DNA of 64,000 nt from Snodgrassella alvi_G (GTDB lineage: Bacteria > Pseudomonadota > Gammaproteobacteria > Burkholderiales > Neisseriaceae): the NCBI GenBank assembly GCA_946478525.1, contig CAMLCH010000005.1:27389-91388 (forward strand). The letters run 5' to 3'. This document shows positions 55,077 to 63,874 of the stretch, piece after piece. The notes under the pieces are model-generated. The model had not been told where the DNA came from and ran no database searches. It saw nothing but the letters and a program-made list of their open reading frames with translations. The first letter of the stretch is position 1; every line of letters starts with the position of its first letter. A program made the position numbers and the translations under genes.

Positions 55077-56423
55077 TTATAAAAAGTACAAACCAATCAG
55101 GAATATTGGGGTAGTGAAGATCAGTGCTGTCATGCAGTAACCCATAATATCCCTTACACCTAATCCGGCAATGGCTAATGCTGGCAATGCCCAGAAAGGT
55201 TGCAACATATTCATCCATTGTTCACCATAGGCAATGGCCATGGTTGATTTACCCAAATCCGCGCCCAATGCCTGTGCAGCAGGAATAACAAACGGACCCT
55301 GAATAACCCAGTGACCACCACCAGAAGGCACAGCAAAATTGATGATGCCGGAGCTAAAGAATGTCCATACTGGAAAGGTGTCTTTGTTGGCAATGTTGAT
55401 AAAGAACTCAGTGATCAGACCTCCTAAACCGGAATGTTCCATCATTAATTGAATACCCGCATAAAACGGAAACTGGATAATGATGCCAGCAGTACTCTTC
55501 GCTGCATTCGATACCGCACGCATATAAGCCATTGGCGTACGATGGAGTAAAATACCAGCGGTTAAGAACATCAAATTAACGGTGTTAATGGTGATATTAA
55601 AACCTTTATTGGCAAAGTAGATAATTAAATAACTGATACCCAGTGCACCTACCAACAGGGACAGAAATTTACTTTCTTCCATTTTTTCCGCTATGGTGGC
55701 AGTTTTACGGTCTAATTTGCGCTGAAAATCTGGTTCTGGTGCCAGTAATTCAGGGTTAACTGCGTTCACCGTACCATCTGTTCTGACCATAAAACGCACC
55801 AAAATGGGCAAACAGATGATTAACATCAGCGTAATAAAAATATTACAAGCGGAAAACATCGTCTGTGAAATCGGTACAATGCCCTGAGGATTAGCGTCAG
55901 TGATCATAAGGTGGGCAACAGGATTGCCCGGTGTAGCTGCCATTAATGGCATCGAACCGGATAAACCACCACCCCAAGTCATAAAGGCAATATAGGCACA
56001 GGCAATCAGCAAACCATAATCGATATTTTTCACCTGTCTGGCTACTTCTTTGGCTAACATCGCGCCAACTACCAGACCGAAACCCCAGTTCAAGATACAG
56101 GCGATACAGCCAACAAAAGTGACCAGCATCGCAGCCTGAGTTGGAGTTTTAGCTAAAGAGGCGATAGAAACCAGAATTGACTTAACAGGTGGTGAACTGG
56201 CCAGCGCGTGACCAGTTACCACTATCAGTGCCATTTGCATACCAAATGCGAGCAAATTCCAGAAACCGTCTCCCCACATTTTCACCAAATCAAGTGGTTG
56301 TGAAGGAGTTAATCCCCACGCCATAAAAAAGATAATGAAAGTCAGGATTAAGGCGAAAATAAGTGGATCGGGTAGGTATTTGCTCACCAAATTGGTAGTA
56401 ATTCTTGATAGACGGGAAATCAT
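55077..56423 (-). CDS. atoE: short-chain fatty acid transporter AtoE
   Basis: A 448-residue inner-membrane permease of the SCFA transporter family that takes up short-chain fatty acids such as butyrate, or acetoacetate. About 11-12 hydrophobic segments are present. ISRLSRITTNLVSKYLPDPL, NWGFGLVVGAMLAKEVAR, and NFAVPSGGGHWVIQGPFVIPAA are the family's conserved stretches. Its ATG overlaps the stop of atoA (start codon at 56423, atoA stop at 56420), so they are coupled. Confidence 0.92.
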   Translation of the reverse strand: MISRLSRITTNLVSKYLPDPLIFALILTFIIFFMAWGLTPSQPLDLVKMWGDGFWNLLAFGMQMALIVVTGHALASSPPVKSILVSIASLAKTPTQAAMLVTFVGCIACILNWGFGLVVGAMLAKEVARQVKNIDYGLLIACAYIAFMTWGGGLSGSMPLMAATPGNPVAHLMITDANPQGIVPISQTMFSACNIFITLMLIICLPILVRFMVRTDGTVNAVNPELLAPEPDFQRKLDRKTATIAEKMEESKFLSLLVGALGISYLIIYFANKGFNITINTVNLMFLTAGILLHRTPMAYMRAVSNAAKSTAGIIIQFPFYAGIQLMMEHSGLGGLITEFFINIANKDTFPVWTFFSSGIINFAVPSGGGHWVIQGPFVIPAAQALGADLGKSTMAIAYGEQWMNMLQPFWALPALAIAGLGVRDIMGYCMTALIFTTPIFLIGLYFL

Positions 56424-57082
56424 GATGCTATTGCTCCCGCGATGGACATTGTTTTTAGATCATCCGCGACAGTAAATTTTGCTGTGGTATGTGCTTTTAC
56501 CATGTCAACATCTACACCTTCAGCGGTTTCGATCAAATACATCTGATTATTTCTGAATTCGAATACTGCCAGTTCAGTAATAATCATGCTTACCTTGCCT
56601 TTAGCAGTTAGTGGCAGCGTACATTCAGGCAGGATTTTTGGATCACCGTTTTTAGTGCAATGTTCCATGGCAATGATCACTTTCTTCGCACCCGTTACTA
56701 AGTCCATTGCACCGCCCATGCCCGGCACCATTTTGCCTGGTACCATCCAGTTGGCTAAATTAGCATGCTGGTCTACTTCCAAACCGCCCAGTACACAAGC
56801 ATCTACATGTCCACCGCGAATCAGCATAAACGAAAAGGCGCTGTCAAACATAGCTGCACCGGGAACCACGCCACAAGGCTGACCACCAGCATTGACAATA
56901 TTAGGGTTATCAACTGTTTTCGGACCCAAACCAAGAAAACCGTTCTCAGATTGCAGCGTTACATTTACGCCTTCCGGTAAAAAATTTGCCACCATTGTTG
57001 GCAAACCAATACCAAGATTGACCACGTCACCATCACGTAATTCTTGTGCCACACGACGAGCAATTAATTCTTTTTTATCCAT
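56420..57082 (-). CDS. atoA: acetate/acetoacetate CoA-transferase, beta subunit
   Basis: With AtoD it moves CoA between acetyl-CoA and acetoacetate or short-chain acids. The catalytic glutamate E46 in SENG (VTLQSENGFLGLGP) and the glycine motif GIGLPTMVANF are intact. Length 220 matches AtoA/ScoB. 11 bases separate it from atoD, and the stop overlaps the atoE start. Confidence 0.94.
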   Translation of the reverse strand: MDKKELIARRVAQELRDGDVVNLGIGLPTMVANFLPEGVNVTLQSENGFLGLGPKTVDNPNIVNAGGQPCGVVPGAAMFDSAFSFMLIRGGHVDACVLGGLEVDQHANLANWMVPGKMVPGMGGAMDLVTGAKKVIIAMEHCTKNGDPKILPECTLPLTAKGKVSMIITELAVFEFRNNQMYLIETAEGVDVDMVKAHTTAKFTVADDLKTMSIAGAIAS

Positions 57083-57093
57083 TATCTTTTCCT

Positions 57094-57750
57094 TTAATCG
57101 TTGCTGCTAATAATAAAATCAACTAATGCTGCTGGTGTCATGACTGCATCTGGATCAATCTGACCTACGTCAACCAGTTCATCAACCTGTGCAATGACTG
57201 TATCCGCAGCGGTAGCAATTAAAGGGTTAAAATTGCGCGCAGCATATTGATACACCAGATTACCGTTGCGATCGGCTTTGTGCGCCAGAATAATGGCTAG
57301 ATCAGCGCGCAAAGGCATTTCAAGTAGGTATTCACGACCATTAATGGTTAATACTTCTTTGCCATCAGCGACAATGGTGCCGACACCAGTAGGTGTTAAT
57401 ACACCACCTAAACCAGCCCCACCAGAACGAATACGTTCCGCTAGCGTGCCTTGTGGTACTAATTCCACTTCCATTTCGCCGGCAATCATTTTTTGCCCAG
57501 TTTCACGGTTAGTACCAATATGAGAAGTAATGACTTTTTTGACCTGATTATTAGTAATCAGAGGTCCTACACCAGTATCAACAAATGCAGTGTCATTACC
57601 AATAAGAGTTATGTCTTTAATGCCAGATTTCAGAATGATATCCACGATCTTGGTGGGTGTTCCGCATCCTAAAAAGCCACCAAACATAATTGTCATACCA
57701 TCTTTGAGAAAACCCCGAATTTTTTCGGTGGTGATTAATTTATTTTGCAT
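57094..57750 (-). CDS. atoD: acetate/acetoacetate CoA-transferase, alpha subunit
   Basis: CoA-binding partner of AtoA. FGGFLGCGTPTKIVDIIL is the CoA-site loop, followed by DITLIGNDTAFVDTGVGPLI and GGAGLGGVLTPTGVGT. 218 residues, as in E. coli (220). First gene of the ato operon; CAGGAGTG lies before the ATG, and a -24/-12 sigma-54 promoter lies about 60 bases upstream (57812-57827). Confidence 0.94.
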   Translation of the reverse strand: MQNKLITTEKIRGFLKDGMTIMFGGFLGCGTPTKIVDIILKSGIKDITLIGNDTAFVDTGVGPLITNNQVKKVITSHIGTNRETGQKMIAGEMEVELVPQGTLAERIRSGGAGLGGVLTPTGVGTIVADGKEVLTINGREYLLEMPLRADLAIILAHKADRNGNLVYQYAARNFNPLIATAADTVIAQVDELVDVGQIDPDAVMTPAALVDFIISSND

Positions 57751-57811
57751 AGAACACTCCTGATTACACGTTAAAGATTGTTATTGCTGTCAATAAAACA
57801 TCTTTATCTAT

Positions 57812-57827
57812 TGCAATTCGTGTACCA
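57812..57827 (-). promoter_or_regulatory. sigma-54 promoter of atoDAEB
   Basis: On the minus strand TGGTAC-ACGAA-TTGCA: the GG and GC dinucleotides are exactly 10 bases apart as sigma-54 needs, and 9 of the 10 fixed consensus positions (TGGCAC, then TTGC) agree. The start would fall near 57800, leaving about 50 bases of leader before atoD. It fits the AtoC activator encoded in the same locus. Confidence 0.82.
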
Positions 57828-57913
57828 GATTACCGGTAACAGAATAAAAAAGATAATGTATTGAAATGTAAATATTAATTTTTTTTATCAGTTTGAGATG
57901 ACTAAGCGGATGG

Positions 57914-57950
57914 TGCAGGAGTTTGCACTTACACGCAAAAAAATGTGCGT
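57914..57950 (-). promoter_or_regulatory. candidate AtoC enhancer site
   Basis: TGCAGGAGTTTGCAC (57914-57928) next to ACGCA (57933-57937) and TGCGT (57946-57950): symmetric TGCA-type half-sites about 90-120 bases upstream of the -24 box, the usual distance for sigma-54 activators. From memory it resembles the E. coli AtoC site (TGCAG...TTTGCAC); this was not checked. Confidence 0.5.
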
Positions 57951-59270
57951 AAAAACAGATAATGATGAAATCTTATATTGAAGAAGCAAAGACAAATGCA
58001 TTAATCTGAATCATGCATCAATCACAGCTTTTGGTATTTAATAAGTAGAAAATGTTTATTTAATTTATATATAAAATATAAACCGATATAAACTTTTTTG
58101 AATCACTAGAAAATTGTATACTTTGCACGATGAAATTTTATAGCTAGGGCTTAAAAGCTATTGTTAGCTTATAATTTAATTGGGAGTTTCTGGTTAGAAA
58201 CTAAAAGTTAAGCTAATTTAATGCAAAATCACCCGTATTAATTTAAAAAAATAAATTGCATACGTCAATAAAATTCTTCTTTTATAGAAAATATATTTTT
58301 CAGCCTAAATTCAAATCTAATTTTTAAAACAGCTTTTTAAGCATTGAATAGTAATCAAGAATTTGCAAAGTAGACCGTTAGTTATCATCAAGGTATTGCT
58401 TTGATGTCAATCAACTTTTGATTAACTCAGTAATTAGCATAAAAAATAGTATGGTTAAAAGCAATCTCTCCAAACAGTCTCTGGCAAAAGATTATTTAAC
58501 AGATCATCTCCAGTTTTTAAATTTAATTAATATCAGGCTTATTACGATTTTTCTTTAATCAGCAAGGGATATTTTATTGGAATTCTTAGAAACAGGAATT
58601 AAACTTTGCCTGCGCAATATCTTTTGCTAGCAATATATTGCAAATACTAGAAGACAGTTTTTCACAGATCAAAATAAAAGTTATTTTTAATAATTTTAGA
58701 ATATTGTCATAAAATTAATATACCCTAGTCTTGATCAATGACAAATACAGATAATCAGGTTAACCAATATTTTGACCAGTAACTGGAAAAATAACTGATA
58801 TTTCAAAGAAAGATTCTTTATTCTCATCTACTTTGAATTAAAGAAGCTGTTATTTGTGTTGCCAAAACAGCTATAAGGGCTAATTATTCTTATTTTTGTA
58901 GTGCATTAAGTATCAAGTTATTTCAGCAATTATAATGGTTTAATATTTGAAGAAGCTCAGCTATTGAGATCAATAGGAAAAATACAAAGTCAATTAATTT
59001 GATTAATTACGAAGTGTTAAGATAATATTCAGTGGAGATCTGAGGATGAAAAAAAGACATGTACAAATAAATCTAGTTTACAGCATTCTCATAGATATAA
59101 ATTGTCTTGCAAGCAACAATTAACTAAACAGTAAATTGCAAGACTTGTTGAACTTAACAGCCTTGTAAAAAACATTAATCCGAACCATTATTCAGTTAGA
59201 TAAATTTCTTTATCTGCCAACATTTTGCATTTATTTTGGTTTAAATGCTGATAAAAATGTTCGAAAGGGA
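57951..59270. other. AT-rich spacer of 1.3 kb
   Basis: The longest gene-free stretch in the window. No open frame, protein remnant or clear hairpin with T-run was recognised on either strand. Confidence 0.45.
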
Positions 59271-59299
59271 TTGACGAGTTTAATATCGCCCCCTATAAT
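59271..59299 (+). promoter_or_regulatory. sigma-70 promoter of the tRNA pair
   Basis: TTGACG (59271-59276), a 17-base spacer, TATAAT (59294-59299), 12 bases before tRNA-Asn. Confidence 0.88.
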
Positions 59300-59311
59300 G
59301 CGCTCTTCCTT

Positions 59312-59387
59312 TCCCTGATAGCTCAGTCGGTAGAGCGACGGACTGTTAATCCGCAGGTCCCAGGTTCGAGCCCTGGTCGGGGAGCCA
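59312..59387 (+). tRNA. tRNA-Asn (GTT)
   Basis: 76 bases: acceptor TCCCTGA with TCGGGGA (one G-T pair), D-arm AGCTCAGTCGGTAGAGC, anticodon stem CGGAC/.TCCG with loop CTGTTAA and anticodon GTT, T-arm AGGTTCGAGCCCT, encoded CCA. Two bases separate it from tRNA-Lys. Confidence 0.95.
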
Positions 59388-59389
59388 AA

Positions 59390-59465
59390 GGGTCGTTAGC
59401 TCAGTCGGTAGAGCAGCGGACTTTTAATCCGTTGGTCGAGCGTTCGAATCGCTCACGACCCACCA
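59390..59465 (+). tRNA. tRNA-Lys (TTT)
   Basis: 76 bases: acceptor GGGTCGT/ACGACCC, anticodon loop CTTTTAA with TTT, T-arm GCGTTCGAATCGC, encoded CCA. Co-transcribed with tRNA-Asn. No terminator was seen right after it. Confidence 0.96.
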
Positions 59466-59835
59466 AAACTATCTCTCATCTATCTTTGATCTTCTGCGTT
59501 TTCTTTAACAGCAAACCATTCTAATCAGCTTCATTTAATTAAAAATTACCAAATCGGCGTATCGAATATGATTTTTATCATATATTGATAAATATTCATT
59601 TATTAAACCGTATTTCCAAGCAGCTATGATTTGTTAGTATAAATAGGAATTTATCAATATTATCTATAATTAATAAATAATGTTAAATAAATTCATAAAA
59701 TTATATAAAAAAATTAAGTATTATGAAATTATTTGGATTTTTATTTTAATTAAAATGTTTATGAATAAAATTTATTTTTTTATTAATATTATGTTAAGTT
59801 AATATGTCAATCTCACAAAATTAATCATTACTCTA
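59466..59835. other. AT-rich spacer
   Basis: Nothing recognised. The last 60 bases resemble the region before the second DUF4424 gene (GTTAA-TTAATAT, then ACTCTAATGAAG), so the duplication included some upstream sequence. Confidence 0.45.
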
Positions 59836-60780
59836 ATGAAGAATAAATTATTAGGTGTTTGTTTTGGTTTATTTCCTCTAATCATCTTTGCAAATGATAG
59901 TACTGGTTACGTCAGTACTGGTGGTATTAAATATATAAAAAATAAGAATATTGCGATGGAAAGTGAGGATTTGTATATTAGTCAGGAAAAAATTGATGTC
60001 ACCTATCAGTTCAGGAATTTAACTAATCGTGATATTACGGAAACCATTTTATTTCCCTTACCAGCTTTAAGTAGTGAATGGGTAGATGGTAGTTTTGCTA
60101 ATACCGAACAACTGCTCAATAGTTTTCAGGTAAAAGTTAATGAAAAAGTGATCAAGCCTAAACGTCATATCAATATTCTTTTATTATCTCATAATTCGTC
60201 TGATTCCAAGAGTGTGGATATTACTGCTGCGTTGTTGCAATGCGGTATATCAGAGAAATTGCTACTTGATTTCTGGAAAGGTAAGATAGTAAATCTTGAG
60301 GATAAGCTAGCTGCCTGTTCTCATAAACTAGCCCAAGATTCACTGAAAACCAATACTGATTTAGAGGTACAAATTACCTATAGCTGGCAGCAGAATTTCA
60401 AAGCTAATGCTGTAACAACAGTACAACATCATTATCAGCCTTTAGTTGGTGGTGGTGTACGTGATATTGATTGGTTAAGGAAAAATGATTATAGCAATTT
60501 TTGTATAGATAAAAATTTCCTGCATAGAATTAATATTTTACATAAAAATTCAGGTTCGAATCCTTTATTTTTGACTCATGAACTGAGTTATATTCTTACT
60601 ACTGGTGCCAATTGGGCGAAGCCAATTGGTAAATTTACTTTAACTATTGAGCGTAAATCAGATGAATTAGTATCACTTTGTTGGGATAAATCACTGCGAA
60701 AAATTAACAATACTCAATTCAGGGCGGTGAAGACTAATTTTATCCCCAAGCATGATCTGAATATTTTGTTTACTAAATAG
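59836..60780 (+). CDS. secreted DUF4424-domain protein, copy 1
   Basis: A 314-residue exported protein: signal peptide at residues 1-19 (NKLLGVCFGLFPLIIFA), mature start NDSTGYVSTGGIKY. The whole mature region fits DUF4424: NIAMESEDLYIS, YQFRNLTNRDITETILFPLP, YSWQQNFKA, HHYQPLVGGG, LSYILTTGANWAKPIGKFTL and a final FIPKHDLNILF. Function unknown in the family; it is a predicted beta-rich periplasmic or surface protein. No Shine-Dalgarno is visible (ATTACTCTA before the ATG). The next gene is a tandem paralogue; the two are almost identical over the first 75 residues and diverge in the middle. Confidence 0.78.
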   Translation: MKNKLLGVCFGLFPLIIFANDSTGYVSTGGIKYIKNKNIAMESEDLYISQEKIDVTYQFRNLTNRDITETILFPLPALSSEWVDGSFANTEQLLNSFQVKVNEKVIKPKRHINILLLSHNSSDSKSVDITAALLQCGISEKLLLDFWKGKIVNLEDKLAACSHKLAQDSLKTNTDLEVQITYSWQQNFKANAVTTVQHHYQPLVGGGVRDIDWLRKNDYSNFCIDKNFLHRINILHKNSGSNPLFLTHELSYILTTGANWAKPIGKFTLTIERKSDELVSLCWDKSLRKINNTQFRAVKTNFIPKHDLNILFTK

Positions 60781-60994
60781 TTGCGTGTAATGAATAATAT
60801 AGTGCATTAAATTTTAGTTCGTAAGTTGAGTGCTTACATGAGCTGTGATCATTTATAATTTTGTAATTATTAGATTTATATTTTAATTAAAATTTAAAAT
60901 ATAATTAAGGTTATTGTAACAATGATTTTTCTTTGTATTAATGTTATTTTGTGTTAAATTAATATAATAATTTTACAGAATATTACTTACTATT

Positions 60995-61939
60995 ATGAAG
61001 AATAAATTATTAGGCATTTGTTTGGGTTTGTTTCCCTTAATTACCTATGCAAATGACAGTACTGGTTATGTCAGTACTGGTGGTATTAAATATATAAAAA
61101 ATAAAAATATTGCAATGGAAAGTGAGGATCTGTATATCAGCGAAAAAAAAATAGATGTTGCTTATCAGTTCAGGAATTTAACTAATCGTGATATTACGGA
61201 AACTATTTTATTTCCTTTACCAGCATTTGGAGGTAACGAGCATGATGGAGAATTTGCTGATGTCGAAGCACTGTTCAATAGCTTTCGCGTTAAAGTAAAT
61301 GGGTACGCGATTAGGCCTACTCGTCATGTTAATATTGTCTTTCCTCAGAATGAAGCCGGAAACAAATTTACCGATATAACATCAATATTGGCAAAGTGCG
61401 GTGTGTCAGAGAAATTGTTGTTAGATTCATGGAAACAAAAAATTGAGAGTACAGTGGTAAATGAAAAAATTGCTGCCTGTTCAAATCAAACACTCCAAAA
61501 ACTACTCAATTCTTATGGTAATTGGGAAAACAACTGGCTAGTTAAGGTTACTTATAGTTGGCAGCAAACTTTTAAAGCGCATTCTGTAACTAGAGTAGAA
61601 CACCATTATCAACCACTAGTAGGCGGTGGCTTCGATGTCATGCAGGGATTAAGCCGCTTTTGTACTGATAAAAATTTTAATCAGAAATTATCCAGTTTAC
61701 GGAAAAAAAACGAGAACCCACCGCTGTTCTTAACCCGTGAACTCAGTTATGTGCTTACAACCGGAGCAAACTGGGCAAAGCCGATTGGGAAATTTACGTT
61801 AACGATTGAGCGTAAACCAAATGAATTAGTATCACTGTGCTGGGACAAATCACTGAAAAAAATCAGTGCTACGCAATTTAGAGCGGTAAAAACTAATTTT
61901 ATCCCTAAAAAAGATATTGATGTTGTGTTTATACATTAG
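60995..61939 (+). CDS. secreted DUF4424-domain protein, copy 2
   Basis: Also 314 residues and the same layout as copy 1: signal peptide to residue 19, mature NDSTGYVSTGG, the DUF4424 blocks, and FIPKKDIDVVFIH at the end. Residues 88-230 differ strongly (for example EHDGEFADVEALFNSFRVK against EWVDGSFANTEQLLNSFQVK), while both ends are conserved. A 214-base spacer resembling the upstream region of copy 1 separates them. Again no ribosome site is visible (ACTTACTATT). Likely to act with copy 1, perhaps as paired or alternative surface proteins; not shown. Confidence 0.78.
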   Translation: MKNKLLGICLGLFPLITYANDSTGYVSTGGIKYIKNKNIAMESEDLYISEKKIDVAYQFRNLTNRDITETILFPLPAFGGNEHDGEFADVEALFNSFRVKVNGYAIRPTRHVNIVFPQNEAGNKFTDITSILAKCGVSEKLLLDSWKQKIESTVVNEKIAACSNQTLQKLLNSYGNWENNWLVKVTYSWQQTFKAHSVTRVEHHYQPLVGGGFDVMQGLSRFCTDKNFNQKLSSLRKKNENPPLFLTRELSYVLTTGANWAKPIGKFTLTIERKPNELVSLCWDKSLKKISATQFRAVKTNFIPKKDIDVVFIH

Positions 61940-62255
61940 CAGAATAAAAGTTTGGTTGCCGTAAATTGCAGGTTAATATTAAACATATTGATTATATAAA
62001 TCTAATCAAATGATATTTAGCCAAAATAGTAAAAGCTAACTTTTCATTTGTTTCAGATTTACATAGTTAAGTATCTCTGTATCTTTATAATTGCAGTACT
62101 TTAGATAACTCATTGAATTAATAACTGATAAAGAATGTTCAAAAAAACTTTATCATTTATATTGTATTTTCCTTTTTTGCTCTGACCAATGGTGGTGGTT
62201 ACGTGATTTTTCTCTGAGTATTAAGCTATATCTGCATAGTTGTCCTGACCATGCA
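61940..62255. other. AT-rich spacer
   Basis: Lies between convergent copy 2 and the hydrolase. No gene or clear terminator was recognised. Confidence 0.4.
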
Positions 62256-62801
62256 TTATATTATGGTAGCACCTAAAGTATTCTGAAAGTGCTTTAATGC
62301 CCAGGAATGTCCTACCGGGTCAAAGCTGGCAACAGCATGCTGATGCACGACAATCTGATAGTTAAGGTTATATGCATCAACTGCTGTATGTAATACGCAG
62401 ATATCAGTACATACGCCGGTTAAATGTATTTCAGTAATATTTCTTTCACGCAGGCGTAAATCCAGATCTGTTCCGCTGAATGCAGAGTAGTGGCGTTTAT
62501 TTATCCAGTAAACTTGCGGATTGGTCTGATTAGCTGTGTACAACTGTTTTAATGAACCATAGAGACTCTGACCGTGGGTGCCTATGATATTATGCGGCGG
62601 AAATAATTTATTTTCCGGATGGTATTTATCATCTGGCTCATGCGCATCAATTGCAAATACGACAAAATCTTTCTGCTCAATAAACATTCTGGTCAGATTT
62701 ACCATTTCGTTTTCTATGGCTTGTCCTGCCTGACCAGTTGTCAGTGCTCCGTCTGTGGCAATAAAGTCGTTGGTATAGTCGATTGAAATAAGTGCTTTCA
62801 T
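62256..62801 (-). CDS. isochorismatase-family cysteine hydrolase, nicotinamidase-like
   Basis: 181 residues. The catalytic triad of the family is visible: D8 (LISIDYTNDF), K102 (WINKRHYSAFSGT) and C131 (LTGVCTDICVLHTA). D52 and H54 (AIDAHEPDD) with H70 are placed like the metal ligands of nicotinamidases, so hydrolysis of nicotinamide to nicotinate is the best guess, with other amides possible. Substrate not proven. It is a single gene next to a decayed mobile-element gene. Confidence 0.82.
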   Translation of the reverse strand: MKALISIDYTNDFIATDGALTTGQAGQAIENEMVNLTRMFIEQKDFVVFAIDAHEPDDKYHPENKLFPPHNIIGTHGQSLYGSLKQLYTANQTNPQVYWINKRHYSAFSGTDLDLRLRERNITEIHLTGVCTDICVLHTAVDAYNLNYQIVVHQHAVASFDPVGHSWALKHFQNTLGATII

Positions 62802-63235
62802 ATGTCTTTTATCAAATTGTTATTGTTGTCTGAGCTCTGTGAATTATAAATTATAAATTAAACTAATTTTATTTTATTGTATCTATTGGTGTTTGTATAA
62901 TTTTTTTAGTCAAGGTTGAATTCGCGAATTCGAACCTCGTTTCCGTACTGAATCTTCTCCTAAGAATTTCTAAAATTTATATAACTATTTGAAATAATAA
63001 AATTAATATTAAATTTATTGTCTATTGCAATCTATTTAACTCTACTTAAAGCAAGTACATTTAAGTCCACCGATAAGTCCACAGCTATATTCATTTTAGA
63101 CAGCTGTTTTAACTGGGTATTTTATTTCCTATAATATATTTTTTAGGTCAGGTAGATACTCGATCATTACAAGGTAGTGTTTCTTAGTTCCTAGTTATTT
63201 TTGTCATGAAAATACTTTGAACAACGAATAAGAGG
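62802..63235. other. spacer before the integrase remnant
   Basis: No gene recognised. A 14-bp palindrome, GAATTCGCGAATTC (62918-62931), stands out. An attachment site is expected hereabouts for a P4-type element, but no tRNA 3' end could be identified. Confidence 0.4.
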
Positions 63236-63777
63236 ATAACACTTCCAACCGATTTATCAATCCGATGAGCCAAATCTACCCTTAATGTATATATCCTTAA
63301 GGACAGGGCTGGTCTTTACCTTAACATTAAGCAGAACATTACTAGGCAATGGCTATTTCGCTTTTACTGAGAAAGTATACAAAAATGGATCTCTTTCGAG
63401 GATTAACTCTGATATAAATTTATAGAAAGTACGTTCTTAACGGCAACAGTCTCTGTATTTAATCACATCGGGTGTTAACCCATGTACGGGCGAAAAACAA
63501 GATTAAAATTTTTGGAAAATTTTTTCAGATAAAATTAATTTTTGTTGAGTATGTACAAACATAGAAGGAGTTTAAGTTTAGAAAGTTAGAAAGGCCAAGC
63601 TAATTATCGATAAAGTACGCATATTCAAATAGAGCAGCGAGGAGGATTATCTATTGCGAAGAAGTATCGAATCTGGTCAAATAAGATTTTTCGTATGCCA
63701 TCACTGAAGGATTTATTGACCGTAATCCCGCAGGGGATTTAGATATTGTAGCCCTACAATCATTAAAGACCAAGTAA
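63236..63777 (+). pseudogene. decayed P4-type tyrosine integrase
   Basis: Fragments of one integrase lie in order on the plus strand. At 63248-63380: TDLSIR, stop, AKSTLNVYILKDRAGLYLNI, KQNITRQWLFRFY, stop, matching the N-terminal arm-binding domain (usual pattern LTDxxIRNAKP, DGxGLYLxVKP, WxFRY). At about 63440-63505, in another frame: RQQSLYLITSGVNPCTGEKQD (usual pattern xGxDPxxxxK). At 63694-63777: YAITEGFIDRNPAGDLD, the core-binding helix (YAxxxGxIxxNPAxDL). The expected start reads ATA at 63236. The catalytic C-terminal half with R-H-R-Y is absent. Several stops and frame changes show old decay. Confidence 0.75.
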
Positions 63778-63874
63778 AAAGATATCAACGAAGACAAGAA
63801 TACTTATAGGAACTGATTACTATCGGCACTGGTTCCAACTAGTACAGATTAAATTTTGATGATAATTATTGCTA

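Noticed and set aside
62918..62931. GAATTCGCGAATTC and flanking TTCGAACC as a tRNA 3' end or att core
   Set aside because: The T-arm cannot be completed and no second copy of the sequence is present in the window.
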